From positions 62,001-126,000 of the forward strand of contig NXFV01001556.1 in the NCBI GenBank assembly GCA_002803225.1: a stretch of 64,000 bases of DNA. The letters run 5' to 3'. Under the pieces are notes generated by a model. That model did not search any database and was not told the origin of the DNA. It saw only the letters and a program-made list of their open reading frames with translations. The stretch is from Gamarada debralockiae. Its lineage: Eukaryota > Ascomycota > Leotiomycetes > Helotiales > Hyphodiscaceae. Position numbers and translations under genes: made by a program. Shown piece by piece: positions 24,401 to 34,375 of this stretch. The stretch's first letter is position 1; each line of letters opens with the position of its first letter.

Positions 24401-26080
24401 ATGAAACTTTGGTCTTCTGCCTTTCAGTTGCCACGATTACGGCCTCAAAACTCTCTCTCCAAGCAAGGACCCGTTTGCGTTTACGCCCGCTACTTCCACC
24501 CCACCTCTGCCATGGATACCAGAGCACAATTGAAACCAGCGGCGAGGGTTGCGGGCAGGAGGCAGGATGTTTGGTAAGTTTGATCTCAAGGGGTATTTTG
24601 GGACTTATCTGTTATCCCCATTTCCAATCTGATCCTCACCGCACTCCAGCATCAACAGAAAACATGTGCATGGTGGGGTAAGAGGAGGGACGCGGTCCTC
24701 GTGTACTCTGTTCCCATGATGCTCGCTTTCAGATGTTATTGAATCACTACTGACAGTTCTCTGCAGGTCTATTGTCAATGAAGGCGCTGCTGCATCTCCC
24801 AAACAACCCATTGTAAACATGGGCCAAGGTTTCTTCGGATACAACCCACCCGACTTCATTATAAACGCAGCCAAAGCAGCCCTGGAAAAAGTCGATTGCA
24901 ACCAATACTCTCCTACGAAGGGACGCCCGCGTCTAAAGAAAGCTATTGCCGATTCATATTCGCCATTGTGGGGCCGAAAGCTGGATCCCGAGACAGAGGT
25001 TACAATTACAACGGGAGCAAATGAAGGTTGGAGAGTTGCAGCTTCATAAATGGAACTATGCTGATTGGTGATAGGAATGCTGAGCGCTTTTATGGGCTTC
25101 ATTGAAGAGGGCGACGAGGTTATCATATTTGAGCCTTTCTTCGACCAGTCAGTGCCTCTTTCGTGACAGGAGAGGATGTGTGACTGACGCCCTGCAGATA
25201 CATCAGCAATATTGAGATGCCAGGCGGAAAGATCGTCTACGTTCCACTACACCCGCCTCCCAAAGGAGCGACCCAGAACTCTTCAGCTGGAGAGTGGACC
25301 ATCGACTTTGCAGAGTTGGAAGCTGCAATTACTTCCAAGACCAAGATGATCGTCATCAACACCCCACACAACCCCATTGGCAAAGTCTTCTCCAAAGAGG
25401 AATTGCTGAAGATCGGCGAACTTTGCGTCAAGAACAACATCATAATCCTGTCCGATGAAGTTTATGACCGTTTATATTACGTCCCGTTCACACGGATGGC
25501 TACGCTTTCTCCAGAAATTGAAAGACTTACCCTCACTGTTGGATCCGCAGGCAAGAACTTCTACGCTACAGGATGGAGAGTAGGATGGCTAATTGGTCCT
25601 CCTCACCTGATCCAATATGTTGCTGCTGCTCACACACGAATCTGTTATTCGTCGGTCTCGCCACTCCAAGAAGCCGCAGCTGTCGGTTTCGAGCAAGCAG
25701 ACAGTGAAAATTTCTGGGATATAGCAAAGAAGGAAATGAAAGGCAAGATGGACAGGTTTAACACCATCTGGAAGGAACTGGATCTCCCGTTCTCAGATCC
25801 TGAAGGTGGGTACTTCGTGCTGGTCAATATGGCCAAAGTCAAGGTTCCGGCGGATTACCCTTTCCCTGACCACGTCAAGGATCGGCCGAGAGATTTTAAG
25901 TTGAGTTGGTTCTTGATCCAGGAAGTGGGTGTGGCTGCTATACCACCTACCGAGTTTTACACGGATCAAAATGCCCATATTGGGGAGGACTGGTTGCGGT
26001 TTGCTGTTTGCAAAGAGGATGAAGTTTTAGACCGGGCGAAGGAGAGATTGAGGGACTTGAAGAAGTACATTGAGTCATGA
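24401..26080 (+). CDS. bna3: Kynurenine/2-oxoglutarate aminotransferase (Bna3-like)
   Basis: There are four exons: 24401-24573, 24767-25026, 25075-25147 and 25198-26080, giving 462 aa. This is a fold-type I PLP enzyme. NQYSPTKGRPRLKKAI, NTPHNPIGKVFSKEEL and ILSDEVYDRLYY are followed by the Schiff-base lysine in SAGKNFYATGWRVG (Lys288). It matches kynurenine aminotransferase III/Bna3, which makes kynurenic acid from kynurenine. Two starts are possible. ATG 24401 adds a 37-residue Arg/Ser-rich leader ending RYFHPTSAM, which looks like a mitochondrial presequence. ATG 24512 gives the cytosolic form MDTRAQLKPAARVAG. The first intron is long (193 bp). Confidence 0.92.
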
Positions 26081-26442
26081 AGACTGTACATGGGATGCCT
26101 TAGAGACATAGCATAGACTACGCATTTTGAGTTACGCACGTTACTAGTCGAGAGCTTGAAGTCCACGAAGCTCTTCAACTTTTTCCATTTAATCATGCGA
26201 TGTTGGTCACCTGACCGTACTACCAAACTACTGTTTGCGAAATTTGCCTGCCTTCCCCCAATCCCACGTCAGCTTCCAATCTCTCATCCCAGTGGCCCAG
26301 CCTCATTGCCGTATTCTAAACCAGTCATCATTCACAATGTTCGAGAGCTTGAATGGCGGGTGGGTGACAGGGACTACTTCGCAGAGAAAGTGGCAGAATG
26401 CACAGCGACGCGACAAATTAGGGGGCTTTTCGGTGGTGAAAG
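26081..26442. other. Intergenic region bna3 to P450 relic
   Basis: This is 360 bp with no gene, marking the change from conserved genes to the accessory region. Confidence 0.35.
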
Positions 26443-28514
26443 TTGTTGAAATGGGCAGCTCTTTGGGAAGCCGATCCTTCTTTCAATTCTTTCTGTCAGG
26501 CAGGCGCAAATCATGAAATCGCGTTCATCGCTGTTTCGAAATTGGAAACCTTGAAGTGCAGAGATGGAGTTTTCTTGGACCTCGTCACGTGGCTTACCTG
26601 CCTCATCTACGTTATTGCGGAAGAATGGAAGACCAGAGCATTCTTCTATAAGCTGCGAAACAGGGCATGGTATGTCCCCTCTACTCACTTACGTTCCTCA
26701 TCTCTAATGTGGTTCGAACAGCCAATGTCGCCTCGGCACCCCATAACTGGTCATCTCCTCCGCCTTACTCCCCTCATCAGCCGCTTTCCAAAGAACGCCA
26801 TACAGACTTATCTCATTAGAGAACTCTCCAAAGATTTCTCCAAAACAGATTATTTGTTATATCTGGATCTGTGGCCTTTTAGTATGCCTATGTTGTGATC
26901 ACCTCACCGGATCTGTCTATTCAAGCATGCCAGCAGCATGATCTTATCAAACCTGCGGTTCTGAAGCCCTTCTTCACTTTTTTTCAGGAGGAGACAATCT
27001 CTTCACAATGAATGGTCTCGAGTATGTATAGTTATCTCACCGCCCGAGAGTCGTAACGATTCCTCTATTGATGGACAATGCTGACTCTGATATTTAGATG
27101 GAAGCGGTCTCGTGCCATGTTTGCTCCAGGCCTCTGCTTTCGTCAATATTCTCAGAGAATATGCTCGAAAGGGTGAAATTTTCTCCCTGGACGGATTGAA
27201 GTGCAATTTTACGATGGATATTATTGGCGCCGTCTACCTCAATTCAAGACCCAACTCCCAGCAACAATACAAGCCTCTGGCCTCTGCCATGAGGAGTCAA
27301 ATCTGTTGTTATGAGAACCCTAATACTGAGGTGCATATAGCGCTAGTCCAAAATAGGCTTGTAAGCTTCAATTCAAAAATCTCTACCCTTTCCTACAGAG
27401 TTCAACCCTTCGCATATATCTACAGCTTGACATCAGGTCCTCGGCCTTCCCCAGGTCCTCGGACTTCCCCAGCTCTTCGGCCTTCTCCAGCTATTCGGTC
27501 TTCTCCAGCTATTCGGTCTTCCCCAGATATCGCCGTACTGTCTAGACCTTCTGGACCTATCAACAAAATCATGTGGCCTTGTGCGAGTGATGAATTGAAT
27601 CTCTTCAAGCGATGGAATCCTGCCAGGCCGTTTGTCCAATGGAATAACGGCCGTGCGACTGACAACTACATTGCAAAAGAGCTAGATAAGCATTTGTAGA
27701 GCACCAAGGTGGCAAGAAAGACACATGCTCTTGATCTATTATTGATCTCGTGTTGGACAACTACGTGGCGGAGAATATAATCTTGGATCCGGCTAAGGGA
27801 ATGGATCCGTCTTTCAAAAAGTGGGCACAAGCACAGATTCGTTTGATGATTTTTACCGGTCACGATTCGACCGCGTCAACGATCTGCTACTGTTACTACC
27901 TTCTATCCAAACACCCAAATGCCTTGGCTAGAATCCGTGCCGAGCATGATGAAGTATTCGGCACCGATCTGACGAGAGTGTCCAGTCTATTACTGGAGAC
28001 ACCTCAACTCATCAACTGACTCTCTTACACGAATGCCGTTATGAAAGAAGCACTGCGACTATTTCCACCTGCGAACCCTCTTCGAGGTGGAGAGTCTGGA
28101 ATTGAACTTCGAGACTCACACGGTAACCAATATCCTACTGAAGGAACGAACCTCTTTGTCGTCCATAGCGGCCTTCAGAGAAATCCACAGTACTGGAAAG
28201 AACCTGATTCTTTCATTCCGGAACGTTGGTTAGTCGGCCCCGAGGATCCTTTGTACCCAAAGGTGAATGGCGCCCTTCGAATACGGACCGAGAACTGCGT
28301 GGGACAAACTCTTGTTGTGCAGGATATTAAGACTGTTCTGGCGATGACGGTGCGGGAGTTTGACATCCGTCCCGCCTATGATGAGTATGATAAGCTGCAT
28401 CCGACGAAGGAGCTGAAGACTGTATTTGGGGAGAAGGAATATCAGGTTGATTCAGGTGCTGCGCATCCTGCCGATGGGTTTCTTTGCAAAGTCGCATTTC
28501 ACCGCAAGGTTTGA
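26443..28514 (+). pseudogene. Decayed cytochrome P450 gene
   Basis: P450 pieces occur in order but in shifting frames. First is a membrane anchor (WLTCLIYVIAEEW, near 26590). Next are the proline-rich hinge and HPITGHLLRL (26730-26760), TMDIIGAVYLNS (about 27211), the I-helix FTGHDSTASTICY (about 27853), the K-helix NAVMKEALRLFPP (28035) and YWKEPDSFIPERW (28192). The heme loop around 28262-28300 is scattered over three frames. The Cys survives as ENCVGQTL, but the Phe-x-x-Gly part lies in another frame. A stop separates exon-like blocks near 26896 and again at 28017. An 18-bp minisatellite sits in the middle. The family resembles stcS-like fungal P450s. The substrate cannot be told. Confidence 0.8.
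27434..27526 (+). repeat. 18-bp minisatellite inside the P450 relic
   Basis: About five copies of an 18-bp unit of the type CCCCAGCTATTCGGTCTT differ by single bases. Read in frame it would give PSPxxR repeats, which have no place in a P450 fold. It looks like a later expansion in a non-functional gene. Confidence 0.8.
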
Positions 28515-29067
28515 CACCTTCATCGAGCGTTAAGTGTGTTAAGTCACGTGCTACTGTACAGAAGTCTCAATCCCACACTGGTTACCGCCAATAAGCCCAA
28601 ACACTAGCAAGTTTATATTCACTGATCGAGCTGTTATTCAAGATATCACATCACTTTCATGAAGAAGGCTTATTTCCAACCAGCTTCGCACGGCTTGGTC
28701 ATGTGATCCATCACGAAATCCGTCGCTATGGAATTTCAGGCCTGAGGCAACATAAAGCATTCAGTGATCAAAACTCGCGTTGATACGCCTGTCTTAGTCC
28801 CCTTCTCCTTGTAGTAAGGGCCAGCCCCAGAGAGCCTTCGGTAAAATGGAGCCGTGGTTGGTTGCCTGGAGTTTGTCGCATTTTTGCACTGCCTCGATTG
28901 GTGTTGAAGAAGATACGTTTCCGCATGACCCCGCTGGATTCAGGCGCAAGAAACTGGCCTGTCGCGATTTAAATTGAAGCGACTTTGCACTTTCGTAGAA
29001 TCGAAAGGGAGTGACTCGATTGTCGACGAAGTAGTGTGTCGCTAAAAAGATAAGAATCGGCGTTGAA

Positions 29068-29154
29068 TGCTACTCGGTGATGAGTGTGGAATGGGCAAGT
29101 GCTACTCGGTGAACGAGTGAGGAATGGGCAAGTGCTATTCGGTGACTGGAGTGG
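29068..29154. repeat. Tandem repeat, about 33-bp unit
   Basis: There are two full units (29068-29099 and 29100-29132) and a partial third, each starting TGCTA(C/T)TCGGTGA and, in the full units, ending GGAATGGGCAAG. Units differ by a few substitutions and one indel. Confidence 0.8.
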
Positions 29155-29223
29155 TATCCAATGAATTGCCTGGTCTAAGGAGTACACGTGATTATTACTC
29201 CCATCATTGGTTCTCTAACCGAT

Positions 29224-29265
29224 AACCTCTCAGTGCGAAGCCCTGATTTTTTTGCACCGCTTTTT
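29224..29265. repeat. Dispersed 40-bp motif, copy 1
   Basis: ACCTCTCAGTGCGAAGCCC followed by a T-run and GCACCGCTTTT. A diverged copy lies in the same orientation at 32713-32750. Confidence 0.55.
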
Positions 29266-29491
29266 GGTGGCTTCTCAGTCATAAAACAAGATCTCTCATT
29301 CACCTTGCAGCGGGGGAGAGGTTACGCTGCAGCACATATGGTCACGTGAAGGCAGCAGAAAAAGATAGCTTCAGCTCCTACGTATCGGTCGGGGGTTTTA
29401 TGTTTAAGCTCCAGCCTCACTCCAGTTTTCACTTCAAAAACGGTGGAGAGCCGGACTGCTATTCTTCTAGGCTCCCCGGACGTTGTTAAGC

Positions 29492-31666
29492 ATGCGTTTT
29501 GTTCCTCGTAAGTTCATAATGTCTTTGCAGCAATACAATTATACGCCCCTCGAGTCTCCGGAATACATCAGGCTCGTTATCCTTCATCCAAAACGACGGA
29601 GCTTGCGATCAGAAGAAGCATCAGCAGAAACAGCATCAGAAGAGGCATCAGAACAAGCATCAGAAGCGTTAGAAGCATCAGAAGAGGCATCAGAACAACC
29701 ACCAGAAGTGGCATCAGAAGATAAACAAAGTCAAAACATCTATATTGAACTCAAAACTCTTCGACGCGATACACATTGCAAATACGAAGCTCTTTCGTAT
29801 GCCTGGGGAGACCATACACCATTCATCAACATCACAGTTATCTTCCAGAAGGGCGCAGCATCGCTCCGAATCGCGCAAAACTTGTATTCAGCGCTAGTAC
29901 ACTTGCGAAGACCAGACCGAAAGCGACTTTTGTGGATTGATGCTCTATGTATTAATCAAAACGACTTGGCCGAGAAGAGTGTGCAAGTTCGCAGGATGGG
30001 TGATATTTATACTCATGCTCACACGGTCGTCGTTTGGCTTGGCGACGAGGCAGATGATAGCAACCGTGTTATGTATGATATAAAGTACCTAGCTGTGAAT
30101 GAGATCGATCGACTAGTTGCTGATGAGGGAAATAATGCCAGGTGGCGAGCAATGTTAACTTTTATGACGCGCCCTTGGTTTACTAGGCGATGGATCATTC
30201 AAGAGATTGTATTTGCAAGACAGGCAGTCGTTCTCTGCGGGAAATGTTCCGTTACTTGGGAACAACTCTGTGAAGCTGTCAGTTTATTCGCAGAGATTGT
30301 GGATCAAATGCCCCAATTATCTCATCAGCGCTTGACACCGAATCGTCCCCTTAGGCGTTCAGGTTTAAGTTGGTTGGTCGGTGGTACTATGTGGGCTGCT
30401 GGTGCTGTTGTTTCAGGAGCTATAGGCGGATTTAGCGCCGTGAAAAATTATGCTTCTTTATCTACAGTAGTCATACGCGAGGGAATCCAGGATTACGCTA
30501 AGGATAGCTTGATTCGAGAGCTTTGTACAATGATAAGGCCAGGTTCAATCGGAGAAGTTTCTGGAATCGGAGCCCATGCACTTGTGGCAGCCCTTGGTCA
30601 AATGGTCCGCAAAGACGACGGGTTTGAGAGGGTGAAGTGTCTCTGCACTATAGAGGAGTTACTTTCATACCTCACAGCATTCCAAGCCTCCAACCAGCAC
30701 GATATTGTTTACGCCCTATTACCTCTGTGTAGAGATACCCTTTCTCTAAAAATTGACTACGACAAGCCGATATCTCAAGTCTGTATTGAGGTTATTGAGC
30801 AAATCGTATGTACCTCAGGCTCACTCAATATAATATTCCGGCCATGGGCTCCAATATTCCCCAAGTCCCCCTCATGGATAACGCAGACCTCGCGTCTTCC
30901 GTTCGTGGCCAATGATACTGGCTCCTACATTCGGACTCGCTCTGACCCGCTGGTCGGAGCACTACATCAACGTCCCTATAATGCATGCGGATCATATCGA
31001 GCTATAGCAAGCTTCCAATCTAACTGTCGAGGCTCTTTTTTAAATGCCAGAGGATTCCGTCTCGAAGCTATTAATCTACTTAGCGAGGTTGCCAAAGATG
31101 GTATACTCCCGTCATCTTGGACCAAAAACTTTGTAGGTGAAGATGCACAAGTCGGCATGTCGTTAGATATATACTGGCGGTTGCTTGTTAGCAACAGAGA
31201 TTCCGATGGAAATATTGCACAGCCATGGTATGGCCGAGCATTTAGCGAGATAATCTCCCCATTCAACACTCAACGGATATTCTCTCTAAGTGGCGATATT
31301 AACACGACGAAAATGCTCCAGAGCCAATGGCAATTAAGGCCATCGCTCGTAGAAAAGAGCGTAACAATTGACGGTAGGGTTTCTTCGGCGATGGCAAAAT
31401 TTCTTCGGCGGGTTCAGGGCGTCACATGGAATAGGCGTATTGCCTGGCTTGGAAACGGGTATGTAGGATTGGTGCCAGAGGATACCAAGTTAGACGATAA
31501 AATTTGCGTTTTGTTTGGGTGTGATGTACCAGTCGTATTGCGGGAGTGTGGGGATGGGTTATGGATGCTGATCGGGGAGGCGTATGTCCATGGTCATGGG
31601 GTTATGGATGGTGAAGCGGCGAACTCTATTTGTTTACGTGACGAAGAGGAGTTTATTTTAAAGTAA
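29492..31666 (+). CDS. HET-domain (heterokaryon incompatibility) protein
   Basis: This is a single open frame of 724 aa from ATG 29492. A second in-frame ATG at 29519 (MSLQQYNYTPLES) is the more usual HET start. The HET domain spans about residues 96-255, with YEALSYAWGD, LLWIDALCINQND, QVRRMGDIYTHAHTVVVWLG and PWFTRRWIIQEI. The remainder is the long variable C-terminal region typical of this family, including an AIGGFSAV hydrophobic patch near 30420. Before the HET domain is an unusual Ala/Ser/Glu repeat. HET proteins trigger cell death when unlike fungal cells fuse. This one is intact, in contrast to its neighbours. Confidence 0.9.
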   Translation: MRFVPRKFIMSLQQYNYTPLESPEYIRLVILHPKRRSLRSEEASAETASEEASEQASEALEASEEASEQPPEVASEDKQSQNIYIELKTLRRDTHCKYEALSYAWGDHTPFINITVIFQKGAASLRIAQNLYSALVHLRRPDRKRLLWIDALCINQNDLAEKSVQVRRMGDIYTHAHTVVVWLGDEADDSNRVMYDIKYLAVNEIDRLVADEGNNARWRAMLTFMTRPWFTRRWIIQEIVFARQAVVLCGKCSVTWEQLCEAVSLFAEIVDQMPQLSHQRLTPNRPLRRSGLSWLVGGTMWAAGAVVSGAIGGFSAVKNYASLSTVVIREGIQDYAKDSLIRELCTMIRPGSIGEVSGIGAHALVAALGQMVRKDDGFERVKCLCTIEELLSYLTAFQASNQHDIVYALLPLCRDTLSLKIDYDKPISQVCIEVIEQIVCTSGSLNIIFRPWAPIFPKSPSWITQTSRLPFVANDTGSYIRTRSDPLVGALHQRPYNACGSYRAIASFQSNCRGSFLNARGFRLEAINLLSEVAKDGILPSSWTKNFVGEDAQVGMSLDIYWRLLVSNRDSDGNIAQPWYGRAFSEIISPFNTQRIFSLSGDINTTKMLQSQWQLRPSLVEKSVTIDGRVSSAMAKFLRRVQGVTWNRRIAWLGNGYVGLVPEDTKLDDKICVLFGCDVPVVLRECGDGLWMLIGEAYVHGHGVMDGEAANSICLRDEEEFILK
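29600..29715 (+). repeat. Ala-Ser-Glu coding repeat in the HET gene
   Basis: The trinucleotide-based unit GCATCAGAA recurs about ten times with small changes and encodes ASEEASEQ-type repeats just before the HET domain. Confidence 0.75.
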
Positions 31667-32127
31667 GAAGTTATACTTTCTTTGTTGTCTTTGAGTTTGA
31701 ATTTCCTCGTAATACGTAATACTAACCAAGGCGAATGTATGAGCGATCATACATTAGACGTGTGTGTTGGAATGAGTAATCAGTGACTCTAGTTCTAGGC
31801 AAATAGTCAGTGTTTCTGGTTATCAGTGATGCCTGCAGAGTATCATGGTGTTACAGGATCATTTGATCAGTGTGACGTGTTCTATGAGTAATAGGAAGAT
31901 TCCTGTCTATAAGTATAGACTACTGTGCTTGGTTTATTCGTTAGTATCTCCAGTATCTTCACAGCCTTAATAGCCTTATTTTATCGCCTAAGGCTTCAAC
32001 TCCCTCGAATCTGCCCATACTATTGGCTGGGCCGGGCTCTATTCTCTACTAAACGCTATTGGATATCTGACCGTTTACCGATCACGTGATGATATGTGCG
32101 ATGATCCTTTGCCAGATTGAGAGTACA

Positions 32128-32297
32128 TCGCTGCCTGCGCTAGTCTTAAATCTAGCTGATTATCTTCAACTTGAACAGAGGGTGGCCGCTATGGGAATTG
32201 TTGTTGTATTTATCTAAATGCAGTAAATTGTCATTCAATTGGAAAAAAGCCGAAAGGCACGTGATATAAACCACGTGTACAGATCTGTTGCTTTTGA
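32128..32297. repeat. 170-bp direct repeat, copy A
   Basis: It begins CGCTGCCTGCGC and ends TTGCTTTTGA. It aligns along its length with 32970-33141 (shared blocks include ATGCAGTAAATTGTCA and two CACGTG sites). It is clearly diverged, with scattered substitutions and small indels. Confidence 0.8.
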
Positions 32298-32712
32298 AGA
32301 GCCTTTCATTTCAAACCTCTTGGTCTAAGTCAAAAAATGGGTTTGGGAACGGGTATATCTGATTTCTTCGGGGCCAGCACATCCTGCGGATGAGTTTCCT
32401 TGTAGCTCCCAGTACTGTCCTAGTCACGTGTAATTGCCTCTGAGAAGGATGTTCATACTCCGTAGTCGGTAGAGACTATCCTGTCTCGATTAATGTCTGA
32501 GGATTAGGTATAAAGATCCATTTGTGTTTCAGAAGGCGGTCCTCAAGTGAATGAGTTGAAAATGCTAGGAAGTCATGTGATATCTTCATGTTGTTCTCTT
32601 AAGCAGAGCCCCTGGTGACGGTGGTATCCCTGAGCCGACAATCATTCAGCCAGCCTTATCACGTGTAGCAGCGCACATGATTGAGATTGCAGTTATTGGG
32701 CTTCTAATCGAC

Positions 32713-32750
32713 AGCCTCTCAGTTCGAAGCCCTGATTTTTGCACAGCTTT
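32713..32750. repeat. Dispersed 40-bp motif, copy 2
   Basis: Matches 29224-29265 in the same orientation, with the shared core CGAAGCCCTGATTTTT. Confidence 0.55.
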
Positions 32751-32969
32751 CCCTTTGAATATTGCCTGAGGCAACAGATCCCAAACAAATCCCCAACAAA
32801 TCGGGGGACCTGAACTTTCGTGGTCATGCAGTAAGCACACCTTGCAGCCCCGCAACGAGGACAAGCGTTTACCATCATACTGATACCAGAATGGCCGCAT
32901 GCACACTAACCGGGCGTCTCGTTCGGTTTTTAGACGATCACATATTTTTTCTTTTGGTACTTCACCTCC

Positions 32970-33141
32970 TCGCTGCCTGCGCCTTTCTTAAATGCAGCTA
33001 ATTATCTTCAATTTGGACAGAGTGTAGCCGCTATGGGGAGTATTACTGTATTTATCCAAATGCAGTAAATTGTCACTCAAATGGAAAAGAGCTCGACACA
33101 CGTGATGTCAAAGCACGTGCACACATTCTTCTTGCTTTTGA
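32970..33141. repeat. 170-bp direct repeat, copy B
   Basis: This is the second copy of 32128-32297, lying on the 3' flank of the NACHT-C2H2 gene. Its right end lies inside the frameshifted tail of that gene but just outside the older stop codon at 33155-33157. Confidence 0.8.
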
Positions 33142-34338
33142 GTACAGGACAGAGTTATACTGGGGTTGTAATACCAGATACCGAGCCAACCAAAGTATCT
33201 GCACGGGACATTGGTTCCTGAAATCCTTTTGCACCCACGTCTGAAACAGCGTTCTCAAAGTCGAGAACTGTCTCCTGCGAAGAACCATTCGCGCGTGTCT
33301 TCTTGTCCGAATGCAATTTCTCTTCATGTCTTCACAGTCATGCTTCCTCACAAAAGCCTTTGAACAAAAGCGGCAACTAAAAGGCCTTTCATTCTTGTGC
33401 AACCTCTTGTGAATCCTCAGATTATGCGCTCTCGTGTACTCTTTCGGAGGGTCGCAGACTGTACAAGTGTACTTTTGAAGGGGCTTCTTGACCTTGGGGA
33501 ACCTCCAGGCAAAAGCAGCAGGGTCTGGATGGTGGATATTCATATGTTTTTTCAGTTCCTTCTCTGTACTGAACTCAAGGTGGATTCTGGGACAGCTAAG
33601 TTCTGTGCAGCAGAATGGCTTTTCGTGCCTAGTGACGTGATTGTCACGGCGAGTGGCATCTGGAAAGCCTTCGTGGAAGTAATAGCAGGCGTGACGAGGG
33701 CATTTGTTCCAGTTATCTCCGTAATACTGCTTCAATTTTCCTTTCTCCTCACTGGTGGCGTTGTCTGAAGAGTGCATCCTTTCCAGAAGTAGCCGACTTT
33801 TGCTCGGAGCTTTCCCAACATCGCCGAGTGCAGTCACCAGCTCGTCGGCTGCTCGGGATTTCCGTGTGTGGCTGACGAGTTTGAGAAGGCTTTGGAAGTA
33901 TTCAGTGCTCTTTAGGTGATTGCACCGTTCCCGTAGTTCTTCGGAGATGTTGTCTGGCTGTAATTCACCCTCCACGTACATGCCAAAGAATTCGTTTATT
34001 GCTGTACCAAGATCGTCCGCATCTTTCAGCGCTCCTGTATTCAAGAATGGGATCAAAATTTCAAGATGATCAATCCAGTGTAGAGCCGCGTATTCTTGAA
34101 ATGCGTAACATCCTTGCTTGAGATAGAGTTGAGTTGATTCGTCTGAAATCTCTGGGTCGAAGCACTCGAACATCAAGTATTTCAGACACAGTGTGGCAAG
34201 ATTATACTCTTCAATGCGAGTCTGCACGTAGTCCTTACTTTCTAGATAGCTGGAAGACTTATGATCAGTATTGGAGCTCAGGCCAGAGAGCTGAGGATAA
34301 CTCACAATTTCGCAGTCGAATGCACGAGTTGCACTCTA

Positions 34339-34375
34339 CTCGTGCGGCCCAAAAGTTAGTGAGACCCACTTAGTA
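34339..34375 (+). repeat. Left terminal inverted repeat of the Tc1 element
   Basis: 37 bp starting CTCGTGCGGCCCAAAAGTTA, a perfect inverse of 36155-36191. Similarity continues imperfectly for a few more bases into a T-run. Confidence 0.95.

Larger units (their letters stand above)
28515..29491. other. Intergenic region P450 relic to HET gene, with repeats
   Basis: This is 977 bp without a gene. It holds three CACGTG palindromes (28545, 29185, 29343), a short tandem repeat (29068-29154) and one copy of a 40-bp motif (29224-29265) seen again at 32713-32750. Confidence 0.5.
31667..33072. other. Intergenic region HET gene to NACHT gene, repeat-rich
   Basis: This is 1.4 kb with no gene. It carries seven of the CACGTG sites counted between 28.5 and 33.1 kb if those at its right border are included. 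It also holds copy A and most of copy B of a 170-bp direct repeat, and the second copy of the 40-bp motif (32713-32750). Confidence 0.5.
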
